From Sphingomonas sp. PR090111-T3T-6A (GTDB taxonomy: Bacteria > Pseudomonadota > Alphaproteobacteria > Sphingomonadales > Sphingomonadaceae): 64,000 bases of DNA. This document shows positions 39,034 to 46,032 of this stretch, in pieces. The translations under genes and the position numbers were made by a program. The first letter of the stretch is position 1; every line of letters starts with the position of its first letter. The stretch lies in the NCBI RefSeq assembly GCF_000383095.1, contig NZ_AORL01000010.1, forward strand, positions 248,001-312,000, written 5' to 3'. The notes beneath the pieces were generated by a model, which worked only from the letters and a program-made list of their open reading frames with translations, ran no database searches and was not told the DNA's origin.

Positions 39034-40203
39034 TCAGAGCGCCTTGTCGTAGATGCGATAGACGCGGTTGATCTTGCTCTCGATGGCTTCGGCGATCGAG
39101 ACCATCCCCTGATTGTCCTCCAGGATCCAGCCGATCTCGCCGCGCGAGGCGCCGAACTTGGCGACCGAATCGCGGCGGATATATTCGATCATCATGAAGG
39201 CGAGCTGGGATGCGAGGCGCGTGGCCTGAAGCTTCTTCTTCACGCCCATCAGTGGCACGCGCACGGTGCGCACCGTCGGACGGCCCGAGAAGCCGCCGTT
39301 GAGGCGCCACAGCAGCTTGATGAAGCCGAACGGGAAGAGGTCGCCGTTCAGGTCCGCCTGCATCTCGTTGAGGTCCGGCAGCGTCATCATGAAGGCGACG
39401 GGCTCTCCCTCCACCTCGGCAATGCGGATCAGCTCGTTGAAGACGATCGGCTTCAGCTTCTTGCCCGCATAGGCGATCTCGTCGTCGGTGAGCGGCACGA
39501 AGCCCCAGTTGTCCGACCAGGCATCGTTGAGGATCGCGAGCACCAGCGCCGCTTCCTCGGCGAACTTGCTCTTGTCCACCTCGCGGATGGTGATGCGCTG
39601 GTTGCGCTCGCCGGAGGCCACGATGCGCTGGATCAGCGGCGGGAACTGCTTGGTGATGTCGAGATCATAGGTGTGGAGATCCTTGATCCCCTTGTAGCCG
39701 GCCGCCTCGATCCACTGTTCATAGACCGCCTTGTTGTGGCCCATCATCACGGTGGGGGAGTGGTCATGGCCCTTCACCAGCAGGCCGGGCTCGTCCCAGA
39801 TGGAGATGGAGATCGGGCCGACCGCGCGGTTCATGCCCTCCTTGCGGAGCCATTGTTCGGCATGGGCGATGAGCGCGGCGCCGACCTCGGCGTCCTCGGC
39901 CTCGAACATGCCCCAGTTGCCGGTGGCCTTTCCGCCGCCCTGCTCCTCGGGCATGTCGGCCCAGAGATGGTCGATCTGGGCGGAGATGCGGCCGACGTCG
40001 CGGCCGTCGCGGGTGGCGATGAAGAAGCTGCCGTGGCCGTGGCCGAACCAGGGGTTCTTGCCCGGCGTGATGAGGCCCATCACCTCGTCCTTGAGCGGCG
40101 GAATCCAGGCGGGATCGGCGGCATTGAGGCGGAACTGGACGTCGACGTAGCGCTTTTTCTCGGCCTTCGTCTTCGCCTCGATGATCGTGATCGCGCCCGC
40201 CAT
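39034..40203 (-). CDS. bcerS: Bacterial ceramide synthase-like N-acyltransferase
   Basis: Protein of 389 residues matching the family of Caulobacter bCerS, which N-acylates the sphingoid base to form (oxidised) ceramide and is unrelated to eukaryotic ceramide synthases. Family-like features are a GNAT-type fold, the N-terminal IPPLKDEVMGLITPGKNPW, and GRISAQIDHLW. Older annotations call this family dATP pyrophosphohydrolase. It is read toward the M28 gene. Upstream on the same strand is a fatty-acid hydroxylase gene 72 bases away, and spt, acp and cerR lie about 8-10 kb off, which supports the lipid assignment. Confidence 0.8.
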   Translation of the reverse strand: MAGAITIIEAKTKAEKKRYVDVQFRLNAADPAWIPPLKDEVMGLITPGKNPWFGHGHGSFFIATRDGRDVGRISAQIDHLWADMPEEQGGGKATGNWGMFEAEDAEVGAALIAHAEQWLRKEGMNRAVGPISISIWDEPGLLVKGHDHSPTVMMGHNKAVYEQWIEAAGYKGIKDLHTYDLDITKQFPPLIQRIVASGERNQRITIREVDKSKFAEEAALVLAILNDAWSDNWGFVPLTDDEIAYAGKKLKPIVFNELIRIAEVEGEPVAFMMTLPDLNEMQADLNGDLFPFGFIKLLWRLNGGFSGRPTVRTVRVPLMGVKKKLQATRLASQLAFMMIEYIRRDSVAKFGASRGEIGWILEDNQGMVSIAEAIESKINRVYRIYDKAL

Positions 40204-40275
40204 TTCCTGTCCCTTAGCTCCCTACTCAAGGGCGAGCCTTAGGCCATGGCGGGCGCGTGTCTAGGCGTTTGTTGC

Positions 40276-41049
40276 TTAGCCGGCCTTGTTGCGGCGGCGG
40301 AACTCGGCCGTGGAGGTGATGCCGCCCGAAAGATCGCGCACCTTGGGGTATTTCTCGGCGATCTCGTCGGTGTAGCCGAGGTTGAAGACGGTCGGGCTCT
40401 TCTTGCGGGCGGACGCGCCGGCATAATAGGTGCCGGCCAGATGGTCCCACCAATAGTTGGTGATGCCGTAATTGCCGTTCTCGTCGTGGAAGTGGTGCTC
40501 CATGTGGCGCTGCTTGATCATCAACAGCCACTTGTTCTTCGGCTTGTACGCGAGGTGCTGGATACAGTGGAAGAACTCGTTCACGCAGGTCTGGATCAGG
40601 CCCGTGGCGAACGCCGCCGCCGCACCGCCGAAGCCGCCGATCGCATAGCCGACCGGGATGGTCGAGATTGCGACGGTGGGCACGACGTTGATCGGCGAGC
40701 CGAACAGCACCTCGAGATGGTTCGGATCCTGGTGATGATCGTAATGGATGCGCTTCCAGGTGCCCGCGAGCCACGACACCTTCCACATCCACTGCGAATG
40801 CAGCACCCAGCGGTGGAGGAAATACCAGACCACGGGGAAGAGCAGCACCGACACCGCGATCGCCAGCAGCGAGCGGCCGATCGAGGCGGGCTGATAGAAC
40901 CAGGCGCCGATGGAGACGGCGGCAAGGCCCAGATAGATGATGATCGCCGGATACTGGAGGTAGGCGACCACCAGGTCCTTGAATGTCATCCGGTCGAGAT
41001 AGTGCGACTGGGACCAGAAGCCTTTGCGGCGGATGGTGGTGGTGCTCAC
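40276..41049 (-). CDS. Fatty acid hydroxylase/sterol desaturase family protein
   Basis: Di-iron membrane oxygenase of 257 residues from a GTG start preceded by AAGGACG. It has about four membrane helices. The histidine boxes that bind iron are all present: HRWVLH (about residue 79), HYDHH (about 102), HCIQH (about 161) and HMEHHFH (about 182). The family includes fatty acid 2-hydroxylases acting on sphingolipids. Sphingomonad glycosphingolipids carry 2-hydroxymyristate, and the gene lies just upstream of the ceramide synthase. 2-Hydroxylation of the ceramide acyl chain is therefore a reasonable inference. Confidence 0.85.
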   Translation of the reverse strand: MSTTTIRRKGFWSQSHYLDRMTFKDLVVAYLQYPAIIIYLGLAAVSIGAWFYQPASIGRSLLAIAVSVLLFPVVWYFLHRWVLHSQWMWKVSWLAGTWKRIHYDHHQDPNHLEVLFGSPINVVPTVAISTIPVGYAIGGFGGAAAAFATGLIQTCVNEFFHCIQHLAYKPKNKWLLMIKQRHMEHHFHDENGNYGITNYWWDHLAGTYYAGASARKKSPTVFNLGYTDEIAEKYPKVRDLSGGITSTAEFRRRNKAG

Positions 41050-41147
41050 TTACTCAACGTCCTTGTGCCGTGCGCTTGCCTCGACTCCCCAGCGAGGGCC
41101 TATGCTCGGGCAATGCGGCGCGATTGGGGCAGGCTTGTGACGGGAGC

Positions 41148-41165
41148 GGCCGCGGCGAGGCGGCC
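41148..41165 (-). terminator. Hairpin downstream of lptG
   Basis: GGCCGC (41148-41153) pairs with GCGGCC (41160-41165) around a six-base loop, nine bases below the lptG stop on the minus strand. There is no T run. It may end the lptF-lptG message before the hydroxylase gene. Confidence 0.35.
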
Positions 41166-41173
41166 GTTGCGCG

Positions 41174-42292
41174 TCATTCCTCGGTGCGGATCAGCACCGT
41201 CTCGCCGATGAGGAAGAACAGGAAGAAGGGCGCCCACGCCGCGAGGAAGGGCGGATAGGCGCCGAGATTGCCCATGGCGACGGCGAAATTGTCCGCCACG
41301 AAATAGGCGAAGCCGAGCGCCATGCCGATCACCGCGCGGACGAACAGCGCGCCCGATCGCGCGAGGCCGAACGCCGCCACGCCCGCCAGCAGCGGCATCA
41401 GCAGCGAAGAGAGCGGACCGGAGAGCTTGTGCCACCAGCCGGTGCGCAGCGGCCCCGTCGGACGGCCCGCCTCGCTCAGATCGTCGATGGCGGAGCCGAG
41501 GTCCGACAGCGAGCGCTCGTCGGCGGAGATGTCGGCCAGCGTGAACTGGTCCGGCGTGACGTGCACGCCGAAGGTGTAGCGCGCCATGTGCAGCTCGTTG
41601 CCGGAAACGACGTCGAACATGGTCACGTTGGTGGCGACCCACCCGGCCGTCGTGCCGTTCGGCCCGGGCCGGGCGACGGCCGAGGGGGCCTTGAAGATGC
41701 GGCGCAACTCGCCGCCGTCGCGATCATAGACGGTGATGTCGCTCAGGTGCACGCCGGAGCCATGGCCGGTCACCTGGTCGGCGTGGACGATGTCGTCCCC
41801 GTCGCGGACCCAGACATTGGTGGGGATGCCGCGGCCTTTAGGGGCGGGCCCGTAATTCACGTCCTGCCACGCATTCAGCGTCGCGGTGGCGCGGGTGACG
41901 ATGCGCTCGTTGAAGGTGAAGGACAGCACCGCGATGCCCATCGAGGCGAGCACCAGCGGGGCGAGGATCTGGTGAGCGGAAACGCCGCCCGCCTTCATCG
42001 CGATGACTTCCGAGTTCTGGTTGAGCGTCACCAGCGTGATGAGCGTCCCTAGCAGCACCGAGAAGGGCAGGAAGCGCGCGATGATCTGCGGCAGGCGCAG
42101 CGCCACATAATGCCACAATTGCGCGTCGCCATTGCCCTGATAGGCGAGGATGTCCCCCGATTCGCCGAGCAGGTCGAGCGTCTGGAGCACGATCACCAGC
42201 GCCGCCAGCACGGCGGCGGAGCGGATCAGGAAGGCCTTGGCCATGTACCAGGAGAGCGTCCTGGACGGGAAGAACTGGAACTCGGGCGTCAT
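41174..42292 (-). CDS. lptG: Lipid export permease LptG
   Basis: YjgP/YjgQ family inner-membrane permease. With LptF and the LptB ATPase it normally extracts lipopolysaccharide for transport to the outer membrane. It has 372 residues from the ATG at 42292. The frame is open further upstream but there overlaps lptF. Three membrane helices lie at each end, flanking a periplasmic beta-jellyroll domain (about residues 135-270). The start shares one base with the lptF stop (TGATG). Its location among ceramide genes raises the question of which lipid it carries. Confidence 0.92.
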   Translation of the reverse strand: MTPEFQFFPSRTLSWYMAKAFLIRSAAVLAALVIVLQTLDLLGESGDILAYQGNGDAQLWHYVALRLPQIIARFLPFSVLLGTLITLVTLNQNSEVIAMKAGGVSAHQILAPLVLASMGIAVLSFTFNERIVTRATATLNAWQDVNYGPAPKGRGIPTNVWVRDGDDIVHADQVTGHGSGVHLSDITVYDRDGGELRRIFKAPSAVARPGPNGTTAGWVATNVTMFDVVSGNELHMARYTFGVHVTPDQFTLADISADERSLSDLGSAIDDLSEAGRPTGPLRTGWWHKLSGPLSSLLMPLLAGVAAFGLARSGALFVRAVIGMALGFAYFVADNFAVAMGNLGAYPPFLAAWAPFFLFFLIGETVLIRTEE

Positions 42293-43503
42293 CAGGCGGT
42301 CACCTGGTTGCGGCGTCGGCCGAAATTGGTCCAGCGCTTGACGAACTTGGCGGTGCGGGCGGCGACGCGTTCCAGCGCGCCGATCGGCTGGCCGCCCGGC
42401 TTGTGCGCCAGCGTGTGGTACATCCACCAGATCAGCGCCGAGAAGAGCAGGAAGGGCACCCACAGCGCGAGGATCGGGTTGATCTTGCCCAGTGCGGCCA
42501 CGGCGGCGGCGTACTGGTTGATCTTGTGATAGGTGACGATCATCACGATCGACAGGAACACGCCGAGCGCCGAGGACGAGCGCTTGGGCGGCACCGCCAG
42601 CGCCACCGACAGCATCGGCAGCAGGAACATGATCGCCACTTCCACCATGCGGAAGTGGAACTCGGCGCGGCTCTGCGCGCGCTCCTGGGGCGTCACCTTG
42701 CCGCTATGGCCGGAGCGGACCAGCTCGGGCACGGTCAGCTCCTCGTTGATCCCGCCGCGATGGCGGAAGCTGTCCACCTTGGGCAGCTCGACCGGCAGAT
42801 CGTGGCTGGTGAAGGAGAGCACGCGCGGCGTCTTGAAATTGGGCGCGTTGTTGACGAGCACGCCGTTGTGCAGGCGGAAGATGATCGTGTCGGGATCGTC
42901 GGTCGCGAGGAAGGTGCCGTGCTCGGCGGTCACCGCGAAGGTCTTGCCGTCGGGGCTCTCGGCATGGACGAAGATGCCGGACAGGTCGCGCCCGCCATTC
43001 TGGCTGCGCTCGATGCGGAGTGTCTCCTTCTTGCCGAGCTTGGTGAACTCGCCGACCTTGATCGAGGCGCCGAGCGCGCCGGAGCGCAGCTCGTAGCGCA
43101 GGCCCTCATAGGCATAATGCGAATAAGGCTGGACGAAGCCGACGATCAGCAGGTTCACGAAGGCGAGGCCGAACGCATAGAGATAGGGCACCTTGAGCAG
43201 CCGCCCGTAGCTCACCCCCAGCGCGCGCAGCACGTCCAGCTCGGACGAGAGCGCCAGCTTGCGGAAGGCGAGCAGCGTGCCGAGCATCAGCCCGATCGGG
43301 ATGCCCAGCGACATATATTCGGGGATGGTATTGGCCAGCATCTCCCACACGACGCTCACCGGCCCGCCTTCGCGCACGACGAAATCGAACAGCCGCAGCA
43401 TCTTGTCGAGCAACAGCAGCATGGCGGCGAGCAGCAGTGTCGCGACGAGCGGCACCGCGATGAGCCGGGCCACATAGCGATCGTTCAGCGTCAGAAATCT
43501 CAA
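42292..43503 (-). CDS. lptF: Lipid export permease LptF
   Basis: Partner of LptG. It has 403 residues: three N-terminal helices, a periplasmic jellyroll domain (about residues 130-270), three C-terminal helices (from MVEVAIMFLLPMLSVALAVP), and a basic tail of about 35 residues. The segment ELDVLRALGVSYGRLLKVP is typical of the coupling region that contacts LptB. It is the first gene of a minus-strand lptF-lptG unit. A divergent promoter region with an 18-bp palindrome separates it from the ceramide kinase operon. Confidence 0.92.
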   Translation of the reverse strand: MRFLTLNDRYVARLIAVPLVATLLLAAMLLLLDKMLRLFDFVVREGGPVSVVWEMLANTIPEYMSLGIPIGLMLGTLLAFRKLALSSELDVLRALGVSYGRLLKVPYLYAFGLAFVNLLIVGFVQPYSHYAYEGLRYELRSGALGASIKVGEFTKLGKKETLRIERSQNGGRDLSGIFVHAESPDGKTFAVTAEHGTFLATDDPDTIIFRLHNGVLVNNAPNFKTPRVLSFTSHDLPVELPKVDSFRHRGGINEELTVPELVRSGHSGKVTPQERAQSRAEFHFRMVEVAIMFLLPMLSVALAVPPKRSSSALGVFLSIVMIVTYHKINQYAAAVAALGKINPILALWVPFLLFSALIWWMYHTLAHKPGGQPIGALERVAARTAKFVKRWTNFGRRRNQVTA

Positions 43504-43529
43504 GGTTTGGACGCCTCATGACCATTTTC

Positions 43530-43547
43530 CGGCCGCAATTGCGGCCG
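43530..43547. promoter_or_regulatory. Perfect 18-bp palindrome in the divergent lptF/DUF2141 promoter region
   Basis: CGGCCGCAATTGCGGCCG is a perfect inverted repeat centred in AATT, 26 bases upstream of the lptF ATG and 84 bases before the DUF2141 gene. A smaller inverted repeat, GGATC-N3-GATCC (43573-43585), lies nearby. The 128-base gap must hold promoters for both directions. The length, perfection and position suggest a dimeric repressor or activator site. The regulator is unknown. Confidence 0.5.
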
Positions 43548-43631
43548 ATCTAGCACCCGTGGAGAGAGGACAGGATCGTCGATCCCGTCCGCCCGATCCA
43601 CGAGCCTATAGCTTCCGGGAGATGCGAGGTC

Positions 43632-44159
43632 ATGTCCAAAGTTCGGGTCCGTGCCGTTGCCGTGATGCTGGCCGCCGCCATGGCGCTGCCGGTCGTGGCG
43701 CGCGCCGCTCCGGGCACGACGACCGCGCCCGCTGTCTGCCCCGCCGGCGAGCCGGCGATGCTGGTCCACATCACCGGCTTCAAGGTCCGCAGCGGCACCA
43801 TCCGCGTGCAGTCCTATGGCGGCGATCCGGAGCATTATTTCGACAAGGGCAGCTATCTGAAGCGCGTCGAGGCGAAGGTGCCGGCTTCCGGCCCCCTCGA
43901 TGTCTGCATGCCGGTTCCGGGGCCGGGCCGCTATGCGGTGTCGGTGCGCCATGACGTGGACGGCACGGGCAAGACCGGCAAGTCCGACGGTGGCGGCATG
44001 TCGGGCAATCCGCACGTCTCGCTGTTCGACCTGATGCTGAAGCGCAAGCCCTCGCCGGACGAGGTGGCGGTCGAGGTCGGTCATGGCGTGAAGACGGTCC
44101 CGATCACGCTCAACTATCTGGCGGGCGGCTCCTTCCGTCCGGTCGAGGCGGCAAGCTGA
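43632..44159 (+). CDS. Secreted DUF2141 protein
   Basis: Exported protein of 175 residues with a signal peptide ending near ARAAP at about residue 26. A DUF2141 beta-sandwich domain covers most of the rest (VHITGFKVRSGTIRVQSYGG to VPITLNYL). Two cysteines (in AVCPAG and DVCMPV) could form a disulfide in the periplasm. Its stop shares one base with the start of the kinase gene (TGATG), so the two are co-expressed. The link to lipid handling is by context only. Confidence 0.82.
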   Translation: MSKVRVRAVAVMLAAAMALPVVARAAPGTTTAPAVCPAGEPAMLVHITGFKVRSGTIRVQSYGGDPEHYFDKGSYLKRVEAKVPASGPLDVCMPVPGPGRYAVSVRHDVDGTGKTGKSDGGGMSGNPHVSLFDLMLKRKPSPDEVAVEVGHGVKTVPITLNYLAGGSFRPVEAAS

Positions 44160-45130
44160 TGGCCCGTGTTGCTCTTCTTTCCAACCCGCGGTCGACCGGC
44201 AACCGGTCGCTGTTGCCGCGGGTGCGTGCGTTCTGTGCCGAACATCGCGACGTGTTCCATTACGAGGTCGAAGAGGTCGAGCAGATCGGCGACGCGCTGC
44301 GCACCATCGCGCGCGTGCGGCCCAAGATCCTCGTCATCAACGGCGGCGACGGCACCGTCCAGGCGACGCTGACCGAGCTTTATCATGGCGATCATTTCGG
44401 CACGACGCCGCCGCCGGTCGCGGTGCTGCCCAACGGCAAGACCAACCTGATCGCGCTCGATCTGGGCGCGGTCGGCGATCCGCTGGCGGCGCTGGAGCGC
44501 ATCATGGAGATCGCGCGCACCGATCTTGCGCCGCACATCGTCGCGCGCGAGCTGATCGCGCTGTCGAACGGCGAGGCCAATGCGCGGCCGGTGCTGGGCA
44601 TGTTCCTCGGCGGCGCGGGGCTGGCCGATTCGATGCTCTATTGCCGCAACAAGATCTATCCGCTGGGCCTGCCCAACACGATCAGCCATGTGCTGACGGC
44701 GGTGGCGATCCTGTTCACGATGATCTTCGGCGTTCGCGCGCATTTCCTGCCGCCCAAGCCCAAGACGGTCTCCGTCTCGGTGCTGAAGCAGGGCGTGGTG
44801 ACGGGCACCTTCGCGCTGCTGATCGTGACGACGCTGCACCGGCTGCTGCTCGGCTGGAAGCAGGCGCAGGGCGACAAGGCGGGCAAGCTCCAGCTCATGA
44901 TGGTGGAGCAGCGGCCGGGCTCGCTGCTCGGTGCCACCTTCGCCAGCATCTTCGGGCGGCTCGGCCGCCAGCGGATGAACGGCGTCCATATCGAGCGCGG
45001 CGACGAGATCCGCATCGAGGGCGAGCGCTCCAGCGTCATCCTCGACGGCGAGCTGTTCGAGGCGCGCGAGGGCCGCGCCATCGTGCTCACCCCGACGCAG
45101 CCGGTGCCATTCCTCAGCCTCGCGGCGTAA
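44159..45130 (+). CDS. cerK: Diacylglycerol kinase-type lipid kinase, probable ceramide kinase
   Basis: Lipid kinase of the DAGK catalytic family, 323 residues. The nucleotide-binding NGGDGTVQATL motif is at residues 61-71 and the LPNGKTNLIA segment at about 98. The C-terminal domain ends with VILDGELFEAREGRAIVL. A hydrophobic stretch (VLTAVAILFTMIFGVRAHFLPP) in the middle could touch the membrane. Caulobacter has a family member that phosphorylates ceramide, encoded near its sphingolipid genes; the same context here supports ceramide as substrate over diacylglycerol. This is inference from neighbourhood, not from residues. Confidence 0.75.
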   Translation: MARVALLSNPRSTGNRSLLPRVRAFCAEHRDVFHYEVEEVEQIGDALRTIARVRPKILVINGGDGTVQATLTELYHGDHFGTTPPPVAVLPNGKTNLIALDLGAVGDPLAALERIMEIARTDLAPHIVARELIALSNGEANARPVLGMFLGGAGLADSMLYCRNKIYPLGLPNTISHVLTAVAILFTMIFGVRAHFLPPKPKTVSVSVLKQGVVTGTFALLIVTTLHRLLLGWKQAQGDKAGKLQLMMVEQRPGSLLGATFASIFGRLGRQRMNGVHIERGDEIRIEGERSSVILDGELFEAREGRAIVLTPTQPVPFLSLAA

Positions 45131-45135
45131 ACCCC

Positions 45136-46032
45136 ATGGCCGATGCGCTGACGCGGCTGGTGGCGGCCGAACTGGCCGAGCCGATCGAGCCGCGCGCGGC
45201 CGCGCTCGCGGCGGCGGTGGCGGCGCGCTATCCGGGCTCGGCGCGGGCGGTGCTGTTCTACGGTTCGTGCCTGCGCGAGAGCCAGCTCGACGGGCTGATG
45301 CTCGATTTCTACCTGATCGTGTCGGATTATCGCGCGGCCTATGGCGGCGGCTGGCTGGCGCGTGCCAACCGGCTGGTGCCGCCCAATGTCTTCCCCTTCG
45401 AGGCGGACGGGCTCGCGGCCAAATATGCCGTGCTGAGCGAGGCGGATTTCGCGCGGCTCGCCGGGCCGGAGACGGACAACCCCTCGGTCTGGGCGCGCTT
45501 CGCCCAGCCGGCGCGGCTCGCCTGGGCGGCGGACGACGCGGCGCGCGATGCGGTGATCGCGGCGGTGGCGCGGGCCGCGCCGACGCTGATCGCCCGGACG
45601 CTGCCGACGCTCTCGGCGGAGCCCTCCGATCCGCTCGGCCTGTGGCGCGCCGCCTTCGCGCTTACCTACGCCGCCGAACTCCGTGCCGAGCGCAAGACGC
45701 GTTCCGGCAGTATCGTCGACGCCGACCCGGAGCGCTATCGCCGCTTCACCGGCCCGGTGCTGGAGGCGGCGAGGGCGCTTGTTCCCGCACGCCAGTCTCG
45801 TGATGCGGCACTCCAGGGCTGGCGGCGGACCCAGCGGCGCGGCAAGCGGCTGACCCTGCTGCGCCTCGCCAAGGCCAGCGCCACCTTCGCGGGCGGGATC
45901 GATTATCTGGCGTGGAAGATCAACCGCCACGCCGGCACTGCGATCGAGATCAAGCCGTGGCAGCGCCGCTGGCCGATCCTCGGCGCGATCACTCTGCTGC
46001 CGCGGCTCCTCTCGGGAGGGGCGGTGCGCTAG
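45136..46032 (+). CDS. Nucleotidyltransferase-like protein in the ceramide kinase operon
   Basis: Protein of 298 residues from the ATG at 45136, five bases after the kinase stop. The N-terminal part has FYGSCLRESQLDGLMLDFYLIV (about residues 38-59), which resembles the GS-x-D-x-D motif region of nucleotidyltransferase folds but with altered spacing. No membrane segment is strong. Caulobacter ceramide phosphoglycerate synthesis needs genes placed next to its ceramide kinase, and this may be the counterpart of one of them (cpgC-like). I treat that as a hypothesis. Its 3' end overlaps the convergent histidine kinase gene by 44 bases. Confidence 0.65.
   Translation: MADALTRLVAAELAEPIEPRAAALAAAVAARYPGSARAVLFYGSCLRESQLDGLMLDFYLIVSDYRAAYGGGWLARANRLVPPNVFPFEADGLAAKYAVLSEADFARLAGPETDNPSVWARFAQPARLAWAADDAARDAVIAAVARAAPTLIARTLPTLSAEPSDPLGLWRAAFALTYAAELRAERKTRSGSIVDADPERYRRFTGPVLEAARALVPARQSRDAALQGWRRTQRRGKRLTLLRLAKASATFAGGIDYLAWKINRHAGTAIEIKPWQRRWPILGAITLLPRLLSGGAVR

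Noticed and set aside
44641-45135. Open extension upstream of the nucleotidyltransferase-like gene
   Set aside because: It lies within the kinase gene in another frame; the ATG at 45136, five bases after the kinase stop, is the natural start.
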